Below are positions 35,622-46,888 of a stretch of DNA of 64,000 nt, one piece after another. The position numbers and the translations under genes are program-made. The stretch spans positions 682,001 through 746,000 of the forward strand of contig NZ_VUJV01000003.1 of the NCBI RefSeq assembly GCF_008373755.1, written 5' to 3'. The stretch is from Nocardioides humilatus (GTDB taxonomy: Bacteria > Actinomycetota > Actinomycetes > Propionibacteriales > Nocardioidaceae). How positions within the stretch are numbered: the first letter of the stretch is position 1; every line of letters begins with the position of its first letter. The notes below the pieces were generated by a model. The model was not told the origin of the DNA. It worked only from the letters and a program-made list of their open reading frames with translations, and did no database searches.

Positions 35622-36925
35622 CGCAGGAATCCTTCATAGTTGCGCTGCTGGAGCTGGCTCTCGATCTGCTTCACCGTGTCGAGCGCGACGCCAACCATGA
35701 TCAGGATGGACGTTCCGCCGAAGGGGAAGTTCTGGTTGACGTCGATCAGCACCAGCGCGATCAGCGGGATCAGCGAGATCAGACCCAAGTAGAGAGCACC
35801 CGGCAGCGTGATGCGGGAAAGGACGTAGGACAGGTAGTCCTGGGTCGGCTTGCCCGCCCGGATCCCGGGGATGAAGCCGCCGTACTTCTTCATGTTGTCG
35901 GCCACCTCTTGCGGGTTGAAGGTGATCGAAACGTAGAAGTAGGTGAAGAAGATGATGAGCAGGAAGTAGCTCGCCATGTAGAGCGGGTGGTCGCCGCGGA
36001 CGAAGTGGTCAGCGACGAACTTCACCCAGGCGGAATCGCTCGTCTGGTTGAACTGGACCGCCATCGCCGGCAGGTAGAGCAGCGAGGAGGCGAAGATGAC
36101 CGGGATGATGCCGGCCTGGTTGACCTTCAGCGGGATGTAGGTCGAGCTGCCGCCGAACATCTTGCGGCCGACCATCCGGCGGGCGTACTGCACCGGGATC
36201 CGGCGCTGCGCCTGCTCGATGAAGATGACCGCGCCGACCAGCGCGAGCCCGATGCCGATGACCAGGGCGAAGGTCCACCAGCCCTGGCTCTTCTGGACCG
36301 ACCACAGGGTCGTCGGGAAGGTCGCGACGACCTGGGTGAAGATGAGGATCGACATGCCGTTGCCGATGCCGCGCTCGGTGATGAGCTCGCCGAGCCACAT
36401 GATGACCGCGGTGCCGGCGGTCATGGTGATGACCAGGACCAGGAACGTCGTGGTGCTGTCGTTGTGGAGCAGCGGATAGGTCGCGGTGTCACAGTTCTGC
36501 AGCAGGCTGCCGGTGCGCGCGAGCGCGACGATGCCGGTGGCCTGGAGCAGCGCGAGCCCAAGCGTCAGGTAGCGGGTGTACTGCGTGATCTTCGTCTGAC
36601 CGGCCTGACCCTCCTTCTTGAGGGCCTCGAGGCGCGGGATCACCACGACGAGCAGCTGCAGGATGATGCTCGCGGTGATGTAGGGCATGATCCCCAGCGC
36701 GAAAATCGTCAGCTGGAGGAGCGCCCCGCCTGAGAACAGGTTGATCAGGTTGTAGACGCCGGTGTTGTTGGCTGCGTCGCCGAGGCAGTGCTGCACGTTG
36801 GCGACGTGCACACCCGGGGCGGGGATCTGCGAACCTGCCCGGAATACGACGATGATCAGGAAGACGAACAGCAGCTTGCGCCGCAGGTCCGGTGTCCGGA
36901 ATGCGTTCACGAACGCGCTGAGCAC
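35618..36925 (-). CDS. secY: Preprotein translocase subunit SecY
   Basis: 435 residues, ten transmembrane helices, central pore of the Sec translocon in the inner membrane. V-L-S-A-F-V-N-A-F-R-T-P-D-L-R-R-K is the usual actinobacterial N-terminus; the plug helix and V-V-I-P-R-L-E-A-L region follow. The GTG start at 36925 has A-G-G-A upstream on the minus strand; the longer open frame to 36958 begins outside the family N-terminus. A 121-bp gap with a terminator-like hairpin separates it from rplO. Confidence 0.96.
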   Translation of the reverse strand: MLSAFVNAFRTPDLRRKLLFVFLIIVVFRAGSQIPAPGVHVANVQHCLGDAANNTGVYNLINLFSGGALLQLTIFALGIMPYITASIILQLLVVVIPRLEALKKEGQAGQTKITQYTRYLTLGLALLQATGIVALARTGSLLQNCDTATYPLLHNDSTTTFLVLVITMTAGTAVIMWLGELITERGIGNGMSILIFTQVVATFPTTLWSVQKSQGWWTFALVIGIGLALVGAVIFIEQAQRRIPVQYARRMVGRKMFGGSSTYIPLKVNQAGIIPVIFASSLLYLPAMAVQFNQTSDSAWVKFVADHFVRGDHPLYMASYFLLIIFFTYFYVSITFNPQEVADNMKKYGGFIPGIRAGKPTQDYLSYVLSRITLPGALYLGLISLIPLIALVLIDVNQNFPFGGTSILIMVGVALDTVKQIESQLQQRNYEGFLR

Positions 36926-36994
36926 TGAAGGTCCTCTTTCTGACGGGGCCGACCACACCTGAGGGCCGTCGGGAAGCCTAACAGGGAGCGAGAA

Positions 36995-37031
36995 AGGCGC
37001 GGCCGCCCTGTAGACCAGGCCGGCCGCGCCT
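36995..37031 (-). terminator. Terminator-like hairpin between rplO and secY
   Basis: Perfect 11-bp GC stem (36995-37005 with 37021-37031), 15-nt loop, followed on the minus strand by T-T-T-C-T-C-G. It begins 15 bp past the rplO stop. It probably ends or attenuates the S10-spc transcript, leaving secY-adk-map to its own promoter or to read-through. Confidence 0.75.
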
Positions 37032-37046
37032 CAACTCAGGAGAGCG

Positions 37047-37490
37047 TCACAGAACAGTGACGCTGCCGCCCGCGCCCTCGATCTTCTCCTTGGCGGAGGT
37101 CGAGAAGGCGTTGGCGCTCACCGCGACCTTGACCGTCAGCTCGCCCTGGCCGAGCACCTTGACGGGCTCGCCCTTGCGAACCGCGCCACGGGCCACGAGC
37201 AGCTCCGGGGTGACGTCGCCGCCCTCCGGGAACAGGGTGCTGATGCGGTCGAGGTTGACGACCTGGAAGGTCACCTTGAACGGGTTCTTGAAGCCCTTGA
37301 GCTTCGGGAGCCGCATGTGGATGGGCATCTGTCCACCCTCGAAGGCCACCGGCACCTGGTAGCGGGCCTTGGTGCCCTTGGTGCCTCGACCAGCGGTCTT
37401 TCCCTTGGAACCCTCACCACGGCCGACGCGGGTCTTGGCCTTCTTTGCCCCCGGCGCCGGACGCAGGTGGTGCAGCTTGAGAGCACCCAT
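37047..37490 (-). CDS. rplO: 50S ribosomal protein L15
   Basis: 147 residues. [14 protein letters not shown], Gly/Lys-rich G-R-G-x-K-G-T-K tail and V-N-L-D-R-I are typical. ATG 37490 is chosen over an upstream start at 37508 because it gives the family N-terminus. One base separates it from rpmD. Last gene of the S10-spc block before the hairpin at 36995-37031. Confidence 0.97.
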   Translation of the reverse strand: MGALKLHHLRPAPGAKKAKTRVGRGEGSKGKTAGRGTKGTKARYQVPVAFEGGQMPIHMRLPKLKGFKNPFKVTFQVVNLDRISTLFPEGGDVTPELLVARGAVRKGEPVKVLGQGELTVKVAVSANAFSTSAKEKIEGAGGSVTVL

Positions 37491-37491
37491 G

Positions 37492-37674
37492 TCAGTCGAC
37501 CTCCTCAACCGTCACCAGGTGACGGACGGTCTGGACCATGCCGCGGATCTCCGGGCGGTCCTCCTTGATGACCACGTCGCCGATGCGCTTCAGCCCCAGC
37601 GAACGCAGCGTCTCACGCTGGTTCTGCTTGCGGCCGATGCCCGACTTCAACTGCTTGACCTTGAGCTGCGCCAT
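37492..37674 (-). CDS. rpmD: 50S ribosomal protein L30
   Basis: 60 residues: [31 protein letters not shown] and H-L-V-T-V-E-E-V-D, standard length and motifs for L30. Its ATG overlaps the rpsE stop by one base, so it is coupled to rpsE. Confidence 0.96.
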   Translation of the reverse strand: MAQLKVKQLKSGIGRKQNQRETLRSLGLKRIGDVVIKEDRPEIRGMVQTVRHLVTVEEVD

Positions 37675-38312
37675 CAGGAGCTCACCCCTGCGGCGGCCTT
37701 GGCCGAAGCGGCCTCGGCCTCGCCAGCAGCCTTCGCCTTGAGCAGCGCGGCCGGGGCCACGTGCTCGACGGGGAGACCCCGACGGGCGGCCACGGCCTCG
37801 GGCTGCTCGAGCAGCTGGAGGGCAGCAACAGTCGCGTGGACGATGTTGATCTGGTTGGACGAGCCCAGCGACTTGCTGAGAACGTCGTGGATGCCGGCGC
37901 ACTCGAGAACGGCGCGCACCGGGCCACCGGCGATCACACCGGTACCGGGCGCAGCCGGACGCAGGAAGACGACACCGGCCGCCTTCTCACCCTGCACCGG
38001 GTGCGGGATGGTGCCCTGGACGCGGGGGACGCGGAAGAAGTTCTTCTTCGCCTCCTCGACACCCTTGGCGATCGCCGCGGGCACCTCCTTGGCCTTGCCG
38101 TAGCCGACGCCGACCAGACCGTCACCGTCACCGACGACCACGAGGGCGGTGAAGCTGAAGCGACGACCACCCTTCACGACCTTGGCAACACGGTTGATCG
38201 CGACGACCCGCTCGACGTACTGGCTCTTCTCCGCGCCGCCGCGGCGGTCGTCACGACCACCGCGTCCGCCGCGGTCGCCACCAGAACGCTGTCCGCGCTG
38301 GGGTCCGCTCAT
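37674..38312 (-). CDS. rpsE: 30S ribosomal protein S5 with Arg/Gly-rich N-terminus
   Basis: 212 residues. The core S5 domain ([13 protein letters not shown] and [17 protein letters not shown]) is preceded by about 30 residues rich in Arg, Gly and Asp and followed by an Ala/Lys tail. Such extensions are common in actinobacteria. S5 helps translational fidelity in the subunit body. Confidence 0.97.
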   Translation of the reverse strand: MSGPQRGQRSGGDRGGRGGRDDRRGGAEKSQYVERVVAINRVAKVVKGGRRFSFTALVVVGDGDGLVGVGYGKAKEVPAAIAKGVEEAKKNFFRVPRVQGTIPHPVQGEKAAGVVFLRPAAPGTGVIAGGPVRAVLECAGIHDVLSKSLGSSNQINIVHATVAALQLLEQPEAVAARRGLPVEHVAPAALLKAKAAGEAEAASAKAAAGVSS

Positions 38313-38340
38313 GATTTCTCCTCAGTCCTTGCTATCGCGA

Positions 38341-38724
38341 TCAGAAGGTCAGGCCGGCGTCGCGGGCGCCGTCGGCCAGGGCCGCGATGCGACCGTGGTA
38401 CTTGTTGCCAGCTCGGTCGAAGACGACAGAGTCGACACCGGCCTCCTTGGCACGGGCAGCAACGAGCTCGCCGACCTTCTTCGCCTTGGCAGTCTTGTCG
38501 CCGTCGAACGACCGCAGGTCGCCCTCCATGGTGGAGGCCGACGCCAGGGTCTTGCCGACCAGGTCGTCGACGACCTGCACAGTGATGTGCTTGGTCGACC
38601 GGGTGACCACCATGCGCGGACGCTCGGCGGTGCCGTTGATCTTCTTGCGGCCACGGATCTGACGGCGCAGACGCGACTTCGCGCGCGCCGACAGGTGCCG
38701 CTGGTGCTTGAGTGTGATCGCCAT
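38341..38724 (-). CDS. rplR: 50S ribosomal protein L18
   Basis: 127 residues; [18 protein letters not shown]-type strand replaced by [12 protein letters not shown], and the ending [12 protein letters not shown] bind 5S rRNA. ATG 38724 is preferred to GTG 38730, which would overlap rplF. Confidence 0.97.
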   Translation of the reverse strand: MAITLKHQRHLSARAKSRLRRQIRGRKKINGTAERPRMVVTRSTKHITVQVVDDLVGKTLASASTMEGDLRSFDGDKTAKAKKVGELVAARAKEAGVDSVVFDRAGNKYHGRIAALADGARDAGLTF

Positions 38725-38726
38725 GG

Positions 38727-39266
38727 TCACTTACCAGCCTTTCCGACCTTGCGACGGACATGTTCGCCTGCGTACCGGACGCCCTTGCCCTTGTAGGGCT
38801 CGGGCTTGCGGAGCTTGCGGATGTTGGCAGCGACCTCGCCGACCTGCTGCTTGTTGATGCCGACGACGCCGAGCTTGGTGGGGCTCTCGACGGTGAAGGT
38901 GATGCCCTCCGGCGCGTCGAAGATGATCACGTGCGAGTAGCCGAGCTGGAACTCCAGCTGGGTCGGGCCCTTGGACAGGACGCGGTAACCGACGCCCACG
39001 ATCTCGAGCTTCTTCTCGTAGCCCTCGGTCACACCCACGACCATGTTGTTGATCAGGGTGCGGGTGAGGCCGTGGAGCGACTTGCTGATGCGCTCGTCGT
39101 CGGGGCGCTTGACGTCGAGGACGCCCTCGCCCTGCTCGACCACGATGGGGGCAGCCACAACGTGCGACAGGGTGCCCTTGGGACCCTGGACCGTCACCTG
39201 CGGACCGTCGAACGTCACGTTGACGCCGGCCGGGACCGGGACGGGGAGCTTGCCAATGCGGGACAT
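38727..39266 (-). CDS. rplF: 50S ribosomal protein L6
   Basis: 179 residues with the two L6 repeats: [22 protein letters not shown], and the C-terminal [13 protein letters not shown]. Near the factor-binding site of the large subunit. 24 bp after rpsH. Confidence 0.98.
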   Translation of the reverse strand: MSRIGKLPVPVPAGVNVTFDGPQVTVQGPKGTLSHVVAAPIVVEQGEGVLDVKRPDDERISKSLHGLTRTLINNMVVGVTEGYEKKLEIVGVGYRVLSKGPTQLEFQLGYSHVIIFDAPEGITFTVESPTKLGVVGINKQQVGEVAANIRKLRKPEPYKGKGVRYAGEHVRRKVGKAGK

Positions 39267-39290
39267 GCTGTGCCTCTCTTCCTGGTCTCG

Positions 39291-39695
39291 TTACCAGACG
39301 TAGGCGAGGACTTCCCCACCCACGCCCTTCTGGTTGGCCTGACGGTCGGTCAGCAGGCCCTGGCTCGTGGAGATGATCGCCACGCCGAGGCCGCCGAGCA
39401 CCTTCGGGAGACCCGTGTGCTTGGCGTAGACCCGGAGGCCGGGCTTGCTGATGCGGCGGACGCCGGCGAGCGCACGCTCGCGGCTACGGCCGTACTTGAG
39501 GGTGATCGTGAGCGTCTTGCCCACGCCGTTGTCGTTGTCGGCCACGTCGAAGGAGGAGATGTAACCCTCCTGCTTGAGGATCTCGGCAACGCCCTGCTTG
39601 AGCTTGCTGTACGGCATCGCAACCGTGTCGTGGTACGCCTGGTTGGCGTTGCGCAGACGAGTCAGCATGTCTGCGATCGGGTCAGTCATCGTCAT
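39291..39695 (-). CDS. rpsH: 30S ribosomal protein S8
   Basis: 134 residues: [18 protein letters not shown] is the actinobacterial start, and the ending G-G-E-V-L-A-Y-V-W is standard. The A-A-G-G-A upstream at about 10 nt supports ATG 39695 rather than 39689. S8 often represses the spc operon; no obvious S8 binding hairpin was identified. Confidence 0.97.
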   Translation of the reverse strand: MTMTDPIADMLTRLRNANQAYHDTVAMPYSKLKQGVAEILKQEGYISSFDVADNDNGVGKTLTITLKYGRSRERALAGVRRISKPGLRVYAKHTGLPKVLGGLGVAIISTSQGLLTDRQANQKGVGGEVLAYVW

Positions 39696-39765
39696 GATGT
39701 GTGATTCCTTCTGCTGCGGTTTCCGCCTGCTCGCGGCGGGTCGGACCTTCAGCTGTTAGTGGTGA

Positions 39766-39951
39766 TTACCAGCTCGACTTGGTGACGCCGGGCAGCTCGC
39801 CGCGGTGGGCCATCTCCCGCAGGCAGATACGGCACAGGCCGAACTTGCGGTAGACGGACTTCGGGCGACCGCACCGCTGGCAGCGGGTGTAGCCACGAAC
39901 CGCGAACTTGGGCTTGCGGGCGGCCTTGACCTTGAGCGAAGTCTTCGCCAT
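39766..39951 (-). CDS. rpsN: 30S ribosomal protein S14, zinc-binding type Z
   Basis: 61 residues: [26 protein letters not shown] and G-L-C-R-I-C-L-R-E give the four Cys of the zinc site. The short form used under normal zinc. It follows rplE with 1 bp between. Confidence 0.97.
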   Translation of the reverse strand: MAKTSLKVKAARKPKFAVRGYTRCQRCGRPKSVYRKFGLCRICLREMAHRGELPGVTKSSW

Positions 39952-39952
39952 G

Positions 39953-40534
39953 TCAGTTCTCCTTGAAGGGGAAGCCGAGCTGCTTCAGCAGCGCGCGACC
40001 CTGCTCGTCGTTGGTGGCCGAGGTGACGATCGTGATGTCCATGCCCCGCTGACGGTCGACCTTGTCCTGGTCGATCTCGTGGAACATGACCTGCTCGGTG
40101 AGACCGAACGTGTAGTTGCCGTTGCCGTCGAACTGCTTGGGGTTCAGGCCACGGAAGTCGCGGATGCGCGGGAGCGCGAGCGACAGCAGCCGGTCGAGGA
40201 ACTCCCACATGCGGTCGCCGCGAAGGGTGACGTGGGTGCCGATCGGCATGCCCTCACGGAGTTTGAACTGCGCGATGGACTTGCGAGCCTTCGTCACCGC
40301 CGGCTTCTGGCCGGTGATGAGGGTGAGGTCGCGGATCGCGCCCTCGATCAGCTTCGAGTCGCGAGCAGCCTCGCCGACACCCATGTTGACCACGATCTTG
40401 ACCAGACCGGGGACCTGCATGACGTTGGCGATCTCGAACTCGGACTTGATCGCCGGGGCGATCTCCTCGCGGTACTTGGCCTTGAGGCGCGGGGTGACCT
40501 TCTCGGCCACCGGAGCGTCAGTCGTCTCGGTCAT
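39953..40534 (-). CDS. rplE: 50S ribosomal protein L5
   Basis: 193 residues. After a short acidic N-terminus: [35 protein letters not shown] and R-D-F-R-G-L-N. L5 forms the central protuberance with 5S rRNA and contacts S13. 1 bp from rplX. Confidence 0.97.
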   Translation of the reverse strand: MTETTDAPVAEKVTPRLKAKYREEIAPAIKSEFEIANVMQVPGLVKIVVNMGVGEAARDSKLIEGAIRDLTLITGQKPAVTKARKSIAQFKLREGMPIGTHVTLRGDRMWEFLDRLLSLALPRIRDFRGLNPKQFDGNGNYTFGLTEQVMFHEIDQDKVDRQRGMDITIVTSATNDEQGRALLKQLGFPFKEN

Positions 40535-40535
40535 C

Positions 40536-40913
40536 TCAGATTTCCTTACCGGTCTTGCGGGAGACCCGGACGCTGCGCGTCGACTGGTACTCCGAGCCGT
40601 CGGGGCGACGCTTGGTGACCTCGACCCGCTTGAACGAGATCCGGGTGACGCCCTTGCCCTCGACCAGCATCACGTTGGAGACGTGGATGGGGGCCTCGGT
40701 GGTGATGATCCCGCCGGTGGTGCCGGCGCGACCGCCCTGGTTGACGACCTTGGTGTGCTTCTTGATCCGGTTGACGCCCTCGACGATCACCCGCTGCTCC
40801 TCGCGGAGCACCTTGATGATCTTGCCCTCGGCGCCCTTGTCCTTGCCCGCGATCACCTTGACGGTGTCGCCCTTCTTCAGGGCGATCTTCGGGGCCTTCT
40901 TCGAGGCGGTCAT
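40536..40913 (-). CDS. rplX: 50S ribosomal protein L24
   Basis: 125 residues: KOW-type core [18 protein letters not shown], then [12 protein letters not shown] and the middle [13 protein letters not shown] 40913 overlaps the rplN stop by one base; the GTG just before is less likely. Confidence 0.96.
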   Translation of the reverse strand: MTASKKAPKIALKKGDTVKVIAGKDKGAEGKIIKVLREEQRVIVEGVNRIKKHTKVVNQGGRAGTTGGIITTEAPIHVSNVMLVEGKGVTRISFKRVEVTKRRPDGSEYQSTRSVRVSRKTGKEI

Positions 40914-41281
40914 CACAGCACCTCCGGTGCGAGCGAGATGATCTTCATGAACTTCTTCTCCCGCAGCTCGCGACCCACGGGGCCGAAGATGCGGGTGCCA
41001 CGGGGCTCGCCGTCGTTCTTGAGGATCACGGCGGCGTTCTCGTCGAACTTGATGTACGAACCGTCGGGACGACGGCGCTCCTTGACGGTGCGCACGACGA
41101 CAGCCTTGACGACGTCACCCTTCTTGACGTTGCCACCGGGGATCGCGTCCTTGACGGTGGCGACGATGACGTCGCCGATCCCGGCGTAGCGTCGACCGGA
41201 GCCGCCGAGCACGCGGATGCAAAGGATCTCCTTGGCACCGGTGTTGTCGGCGATCTTCAGTCGCGACTCCTGCTGAATCAT
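40913..41281 (-). CDS. rplN: 50S ribosomal protein L14
   Basis: 122 residues: [26 protein letters not shown], and [11 protein letters not shown]. Interface protein contacting L19 and the small subunit. A 67-bp gap separates it from rpsQ. Confidence 0.98.
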   Translation of the reverse strand: MIQQESRLKIADNTGAKEILCIRVLGGSGRRYAGIGDVIVATVKDAIPGGNVKKGDVVKAVVVRTVKERRRPDGSYIKFDENAAVILKNDGEPRGTRIFGPVGRELREKKFMKIISLAPEVL

Positions 41282-41348
41282 TTCTTCTCCTGGTTGTCGT
41301 GCCGGTTCTCAGTCCCACGACGGGGGCTGAGCCTGGCCGAACGGTGGA

Positions 41349-41618
41349 TTACTTAGCGCGCTCGAGGATCTCGACGACGCGCCAGCGCTTCGTGGCGGAC
41401 AGCGGGCGGGTCTCCATGATCAGGACCCGGTCGCCGACGCCACAGTCGTTCTGCTCGTCGTGCGCCTTGAGGCGGGTGTTGCGGCGCAGGACCTTGCCGT
41501 ACAGGGCGTGCTTGACGCGGTCCTCGACGGACACGACCACGGTCTTGTCCATCTTGTCGCTCACGACGAGGCCCTCACGGGTCTTGCGCGTGTTGCGCTC
41601 CACAGTCTGGTCGCTCAT
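41349..41618 (-). CDS. rpsQ: 30S ribosomal protein S17
   Basis: 89 residues, OB fold: [19 protein letters not shown] and the C-terminal K-R-W-R-V-V-E-I-L. It overlaps rpmC by 4 bp (translational coupling). Confidence 0.98.
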   Translation of the reverse strand: MSDQTVERNTRKTREGLVVSDKMDKTVVVSVEDRVKHALYGKVLRRNTRLKAHDEQNDCGVGDRVLIMETRPLSATKRWRVVEILERAK

Positions 41619-41854
41619 GCGCTCTCCTCCTCCGAGCCCGGCGTGGTGCGAATGCCGAGCTCGCGCTCGCGCACCACGGTGTAGATCCGGGCGATGTCCT
41701 TCTTGACCGTGCGAAGCCGACCGTGCGACTCCAGCTGGCCAGTGGCCGCCTGGAACCGGAGGTTGAACAGCTCCTCCTTGGCCTCGCGCAGCTTGGCCTC
41801 GAGGTCGATGTCGTTGAGCTCGTCGAGCTCGTGGGCCTTGACGTCCTGGCTCAT
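41615..41854 (-). CDS. rpmC: 50S ribosomal protein L29
   Basis: 79 residues: [21 protein letters not shown] and the basic [13 protein letters not shown], plus a short acidic tail. Near the exit tunnel. Start at 41854 overlaps the rplP stop by one base. Confidence 0.96.
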   Translation of the reverse strand: MSQDVKAHELDELNDIDLEAKLREAKEELFNLRFQAATGQLESHGRLRTVKKDIARIYTVVRERELGIRTTPGSEEESA

Positions 41855-42273
41855 CAGAACTCCCCAGCCTCTCGGGTGACGAAGCGGCACTTCATGGGCA
41901 GCTTGTGGATGGCACGGCGCATCGCCTCGCGGGCGACATCCTCCGGGACACCGGACAGCTCGAACATGACGCGACCGGGCTTGACGTTGGCGACCCACCA
42001 CTCGGGCGAGCCCTTACCGGAACCCATGCGGGTCTCAGCGGGCTTCTTGGTGAGCGGGCGGTCCGGGTAGATGTTGATCCAGACCTTGCCGCCACGCTTG
42101 ATGTGGCGGGTCATGGCGATACGAGCGGACTCGATCTGTCGGTTGGTCACGTAGTGACCCTCGATCGCCTGGATACCGTAGTCACCGAACGCGAGCGAAG
42201 TGCCACCCTTGGCAGCACCCCGACGCTTGGGGTGGTGCTGCTTACGGTGCTTGACGCGACGCGGCATCAACAT
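41854..42273 (-). CDS. rplP: 50S ribosomal protein L16
   Basis: 139 residues: [27 protein letters not shown] and [18 protein letters not shown]-site tRNA contact protein. 3 bp before rpsC. Confidence 0.98.
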   Translation of the reverse strand: MLMPRRVKHRKQHHPKRRGAAKGGTSLAFGDYGIQAIEGHYVTNRQIESARIAMTRHIKRGGKVWINIYPDRPLTKKPAETRMGSGKGSPEWWVANVKPGRVMFELSGVPEDVAREAMRRAIHKLPMKCRFVTREAGEF

Positions 42274-42276
42274 GGG

Positions 42277-43094
<818 letters not shown>

Positions 43095-43095
<1 letters not shown>

Positions 43096-43517
43096 TACTT
43101 CTTACCGCCCTTCCCGGCGACGACGTCGGCCGGCTGGACCGCGATGGTGATGTGGCTGGTGCGCTTGTTGATCCGGGTGGCCCGGCCCTGCGCACGCGGA
43201 CGCCAACGCTTCATCGTCGGGCCCTCGTCGACGGTCGCGACCGACACGACCAGGTCACCGGTGGGCAGGCCCTCGGTGGTCCCGGCGTTGGCCACGGCGC
43301 TGTCGAGCACCTTGCCGACGGTCTTGGCGGCTGCCTGGGGAGTGAAGGCCAGGATCGACTGCGCCTCGGCCACGGGCAGGCCGCGGACCATGTCGACGAC
43401 CCGGCGGGCCTTCATCGGGGTGATGCGGACGTAGCGGGCGCTCGCGAACGCACCGGGCTGGTCGCCCAGCACGGATTCGCGACGCGCGCTCGTGCGCTGG
43501 CGGTCAGTGGCAGTCAT
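43095..43517 (-). CDS. rplV: 50S ribosomal protein L22
   Basis: 140 residues. [18 protein letters not shown] and the loop with [16 protein letters not shown] that lines the exit tunnel are present; slightly extended at both ends. It overlaps rpsS by 4 bp and rpsC by 1 bp. Confidence 0.98.
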
Positions 43518-43795
43518 CGACGACGCCCCTTCCGGTCTTCCTTGACGTGGCCGCGGTAGGTGCGGGTCGGGGCGAACTCGCCCAGCTTGTGGCCGACCAT
43601 CGAGTCGGACACGAACACCGGCACGTGCTTACGACCGTCGTGGACCGCGATGGTGTGACCGATCATCGAGGGGATGATCATCGACCGGCGCGACCAGGTC
43701 TTGATGACGTTGTGAGTGCCCTTGTCGTTCTCCGCGTCCACCTTCTTGAGGAGGTGGCCGTCGATGAAGGGGCCCTTCTTCAGGCTGCGAGGCAT
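43514..43795 (-). CDS. rpsS: 30S ribosomal protein S19
   Basis: 93 residues: [28 protein letters not shown] and [11 protein letters not shown]. Head protein near the A-site finger. 5 bp after rplB. Confidence 0.98.
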   Translation of the reverse strand: MPRSLKKGPFIDGHLLKKVDAENDKGTHNVIKTWSRRSMIIPSMIGHTIAVHDGRKHVPVFVSDSMVGHKLGEFAPTRTYRGHVKEDRKGRRR

Positions 43796-43800
43796 GTCAG

Positions 43801-44636
<836 letters not shown>

Positions 44637-44637
<1 letters not shown>

Positions 44638-44939
44638 CAGTTCGGTCCTCCGAAGATGTCAATGCGGTGACCCTCGGCCAGGCTGACGATGGCGCGCTTG
44701 GTGTCCTTGCGCTTGCCGATGCCGTACTTGGTGCGGCGCGTCTTGCCCTGGCGGTTGAGCGTGTTCACCGAGGTGACCTTGACGTTGAAGATCTTCTCGA
44801 CCGCGATCTTGATCTCGGTCTTGTTCGCGTCGGGGTGCACCAAGAAGGTGTACTTGTTGGCGTCGAGGAGGCTGTAGCTCTTCTCCGACACCACCGGCGC
44901 GAGCAGGATGTCGCGGTGGTCCTTGTGCAGGGTGCTCAC
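44637..44939 (-). CDS. rplW: 50S ribosomal protein L23
   Basis: 100 residues: [27 protein letters not shown] and [12 protein letters not shown]. Docking site for trigger factor and SRP at the exit tunnel. It overlaps rplD by 4 bp. Confidence 0.98.
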
Positions 44940-45562
44940 TTGTCGCCCTCCGTCTTCTTGCCGTAGGCCGTGCCGGAGACGAACGCCTCGTAAGCGCCCT
45001 TGCTGAAGACCACGTCGTCGCTCGCGAGCACGTCGTAGGTGTTCAGCTGGTCAACGGCGACCAGGTGCACCTCGGGAGCGTTGCGCAGCGACAGCCAGGT
45101 GATGGTGTCGGTGCGCTCGAGCACCACGAGGTAGTTGTTGCGGTCGGTGAGGCCCTTGAGGGCAGCCAGGGCGACCTTGGTCGACGGCTTGTCGCCGGAC
45201 ACCAGGCCCTCCACCACGTGGATGCGCTCGTTGCGGGCCCGGTCGGTGAGGGCACCGCGCAGGGCGGCCGCCTTCATCTTCTTGGGGGTCCGCTGGCTGT
45301 AGTCACGCGGCTGCGGGCCGTGGACGACGCCACCGCCGGCGAACTGCGGCGCACGGGTCGAGCCCTGACGCGCGCGGCCGGTGCCCTTCTGCTTGTAGGG
45401 CTTGCGTCCACCACCGCGGACCTCGCCGCGAGACTTGGTGGAGTGCGTGCCCTGACGCGCAGCAGCCTGCTGGGCGACGACGACCTGGTGGATCAGCGGG
45501 ACGCTGACCTCGACGTCGAAGATCTCGCCGGGGAGATCGACCTTGACGGTCTTGATGGCCAT
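44936..45562 (-). CDS. rplD: 50S ribosomal protein L4
   Basis: 208 residues: [12 protein letters not shown], the tunnel loop [19 protein letters not shown] and [14 protein letters not shown] 45562 is chosen because the longer frame to 45631 adds a non-L4 stretch. 7 bp after rplC. Confidence 0.97.
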   Translation of the reverse strand: MAIKTVKVDLPGEIFDVEVSVPLIHQVVVAQQAAARQGTHSTKSRGEVRGGGRKPYKQKGTGRARQGSTRAPQFAGGGVVHGPQPRDYSQRTPKKMKAAALRGALTDRARNERIHVVEGLVSGDKPSTKVALAALKGLTDRNNYLVVLERTDTITWLSLRNAPEVHLVAVDQLNTYDVLASDDVVFSKGAYEAFVSGTAYGKKTEGDK

Positions 45563-45569
45563 GGGGAAA

Positions 45570-46220
45570 TCAGCCCTTCTTCGCAGCGGTCCGGAGGACG
45601 ACGACGCCGCCCTTGGGGCCGGGGACGGCACCCTTGAGGAGGATCAGGCCCTTCTCGACGTCGACCGCGTGCACGGTGACGTTCTGGGTGGTGACCGTGT
45701 CGCTACCCATCCGACCCGCCATGCGCATGCCCTTGAAGACACGGCCGGGGGTGGCGCAGGCGCCGATCGAGCCCGGCTTGCGGTGGTTGCGGTGGGCACC
45801 GTGGGAGGCGCTCACGCCGGCGAAGCCGTGACGCTTCATGACACCGGCGAAGCCCTTGCCCTTGCTGGTGCCGGTCACGTCGATGGCCTGGCCGGCCTCG
45901 AACGTGTCGACCGGCAGCTCCTGGCCCACGGTGTAGGTGGAGGCGTCCGCGGTGCGGATCTCGACCAGGTGACGGCGCGGGGTCGTGCCGGCCTTGGCGA
46001 AGTGACCCGCCTGCGGCTGGTTGACCTTGCGACCCTCGATCTCGCCGTAGCCGATCTGGATGGCGTTGTAGCCGTCCGGCTGGGGCTGGCGGACCTGGGT
46101 GATCACATTGGTGGTCGCGGCGACCACGGTCACGGGGACGATGCGGTTGTTCTCGTCCCAGAGCTGGGTCATGCCGAGCTTGGTGCCCAGCAGGCCCTTC
46201 ACGTTGCGTTCGACAGTCAT
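45570..46220 (-). CDS. rplC: 50S ribosomal protein L3
   Basis: 216 residues: [31 protein letters not shown] and [13 protein letters not shown]. Start ATG 46220; the upstream open part to 46442 is antisense noise over rpsJ. 10 bp after rpsJ. Confidence 0.97.
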   Translation of the reverse strand: MTVERNVKGLLGTKLGMTQLWDENNRIVPVTVVAATTNVITQVRQPQPDGYNAIQIGYGEIEGRKVNQPQAGHFAKAGTTPRRHLVEIRTADASTYTVGQELPVDTFEAGQAIDVTGTSKGKGFAGVMKRHGFAGVSASHGAHRNHRKPGSIGACATPGRVFKGMRMAGRMGSDTVTTQNVTVHAVDVEKGLILLKGAVPGPKGGVVVLRTAAKKG

Positions 46221-46230
46221 GACAACTACC

Positions 46231-46539
46231 TCAGAGCTTGATCTCGATGTCGACACCGGCCGGCAGGTCGAGACGCATGAGCGAGTCAACGGTCTTCGGC
46301 GTGGGGTCGATGATGTCGATGAGGCGCTTGTGCGTGCGCATCTCGAAGTGCTCGCGCGAGTCCTTGTACTTGTGCGGCGAGCGAATGACACAGAAGACGT
46401 TCTTCTCGGTCGGCAGCGGCACCGGGCCGGCAACCTTCGCACCCGTACGGGTAACGGTGTCCACGATCTTCCGCGCCGAGGAGTCGATCACCTCGTGGTC
46501 ATAGGCCTTGAGCCTGATGCGGATCTTCTGTCCCGCCAT
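46231..46539 (-). CDS. rpsJ: 30S ribosomal protein S10
   Basis: 102 residues: [25 protein letters not shown] and [13 protein letters not shown]. First gene of the S10 operon here; the start is 46539 (the frame continues to 46566). tuf is not next to it; the divergent membrane-protein gene of the MoxR cluster is. Confidence 0.98.
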   Translation of the reverse strand: MAGQKIRIRLKAYDHEVIDSSARKIVDTVTRTGAKVAGPVPLPTEKNVFCVIRSPHKYKDSREHFEMRTHKRLIDIIDPTPKTVDSLMRLDLPAGVDIEIKL

Positions 46540-46888
46540 AGGTCTCTCTCGTCCTTCTCGTCTCAACTCAACCGGTCTTGGTCCGCTCCGACCCCCGAGG
46601 TCGGGCGTGTCGCGCCTTCAAGCAACTTTTTCGGCACGCACGTCTCCCTGGGGATTCGAGCCACTGTTGTCCTGATCGATCTTCACGAGGCGTGACACAT
46701 GACAACGCCGAGCAGGCTCACCGCGCGCGGACGAATCCCCGTGCGTTGGAAGACCGATTCAGGAGTCAAGATGTGCCACGCCCCGACGTAGCCGTCGGAG
46801 CAACCTGGACATCTTGGCAGAGGTCCGGGCACCGCACCAAATTGACCGCACCCGATCTTGGCGAGGGCGGATGCAAGGATGGCCCGCG
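46540..46888. other. Intergenic region between rpsJ and the MoxR cluster
   Basis: 349 bp without a gene. It must hold the S10 operon promoter and leader on the minus strand and the promoter of the MoxR cluster on the plus strand. On the minus strand I see TTGACT (46764-46769) without a clear -10, and a short hairpin (C-C-G-A-C with G-T-C-G-G, 46588-46604). TTGACC lies at 46842-46847 on the plus strand. No small ORF with family similarity is visible. Confidence 0.5.
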
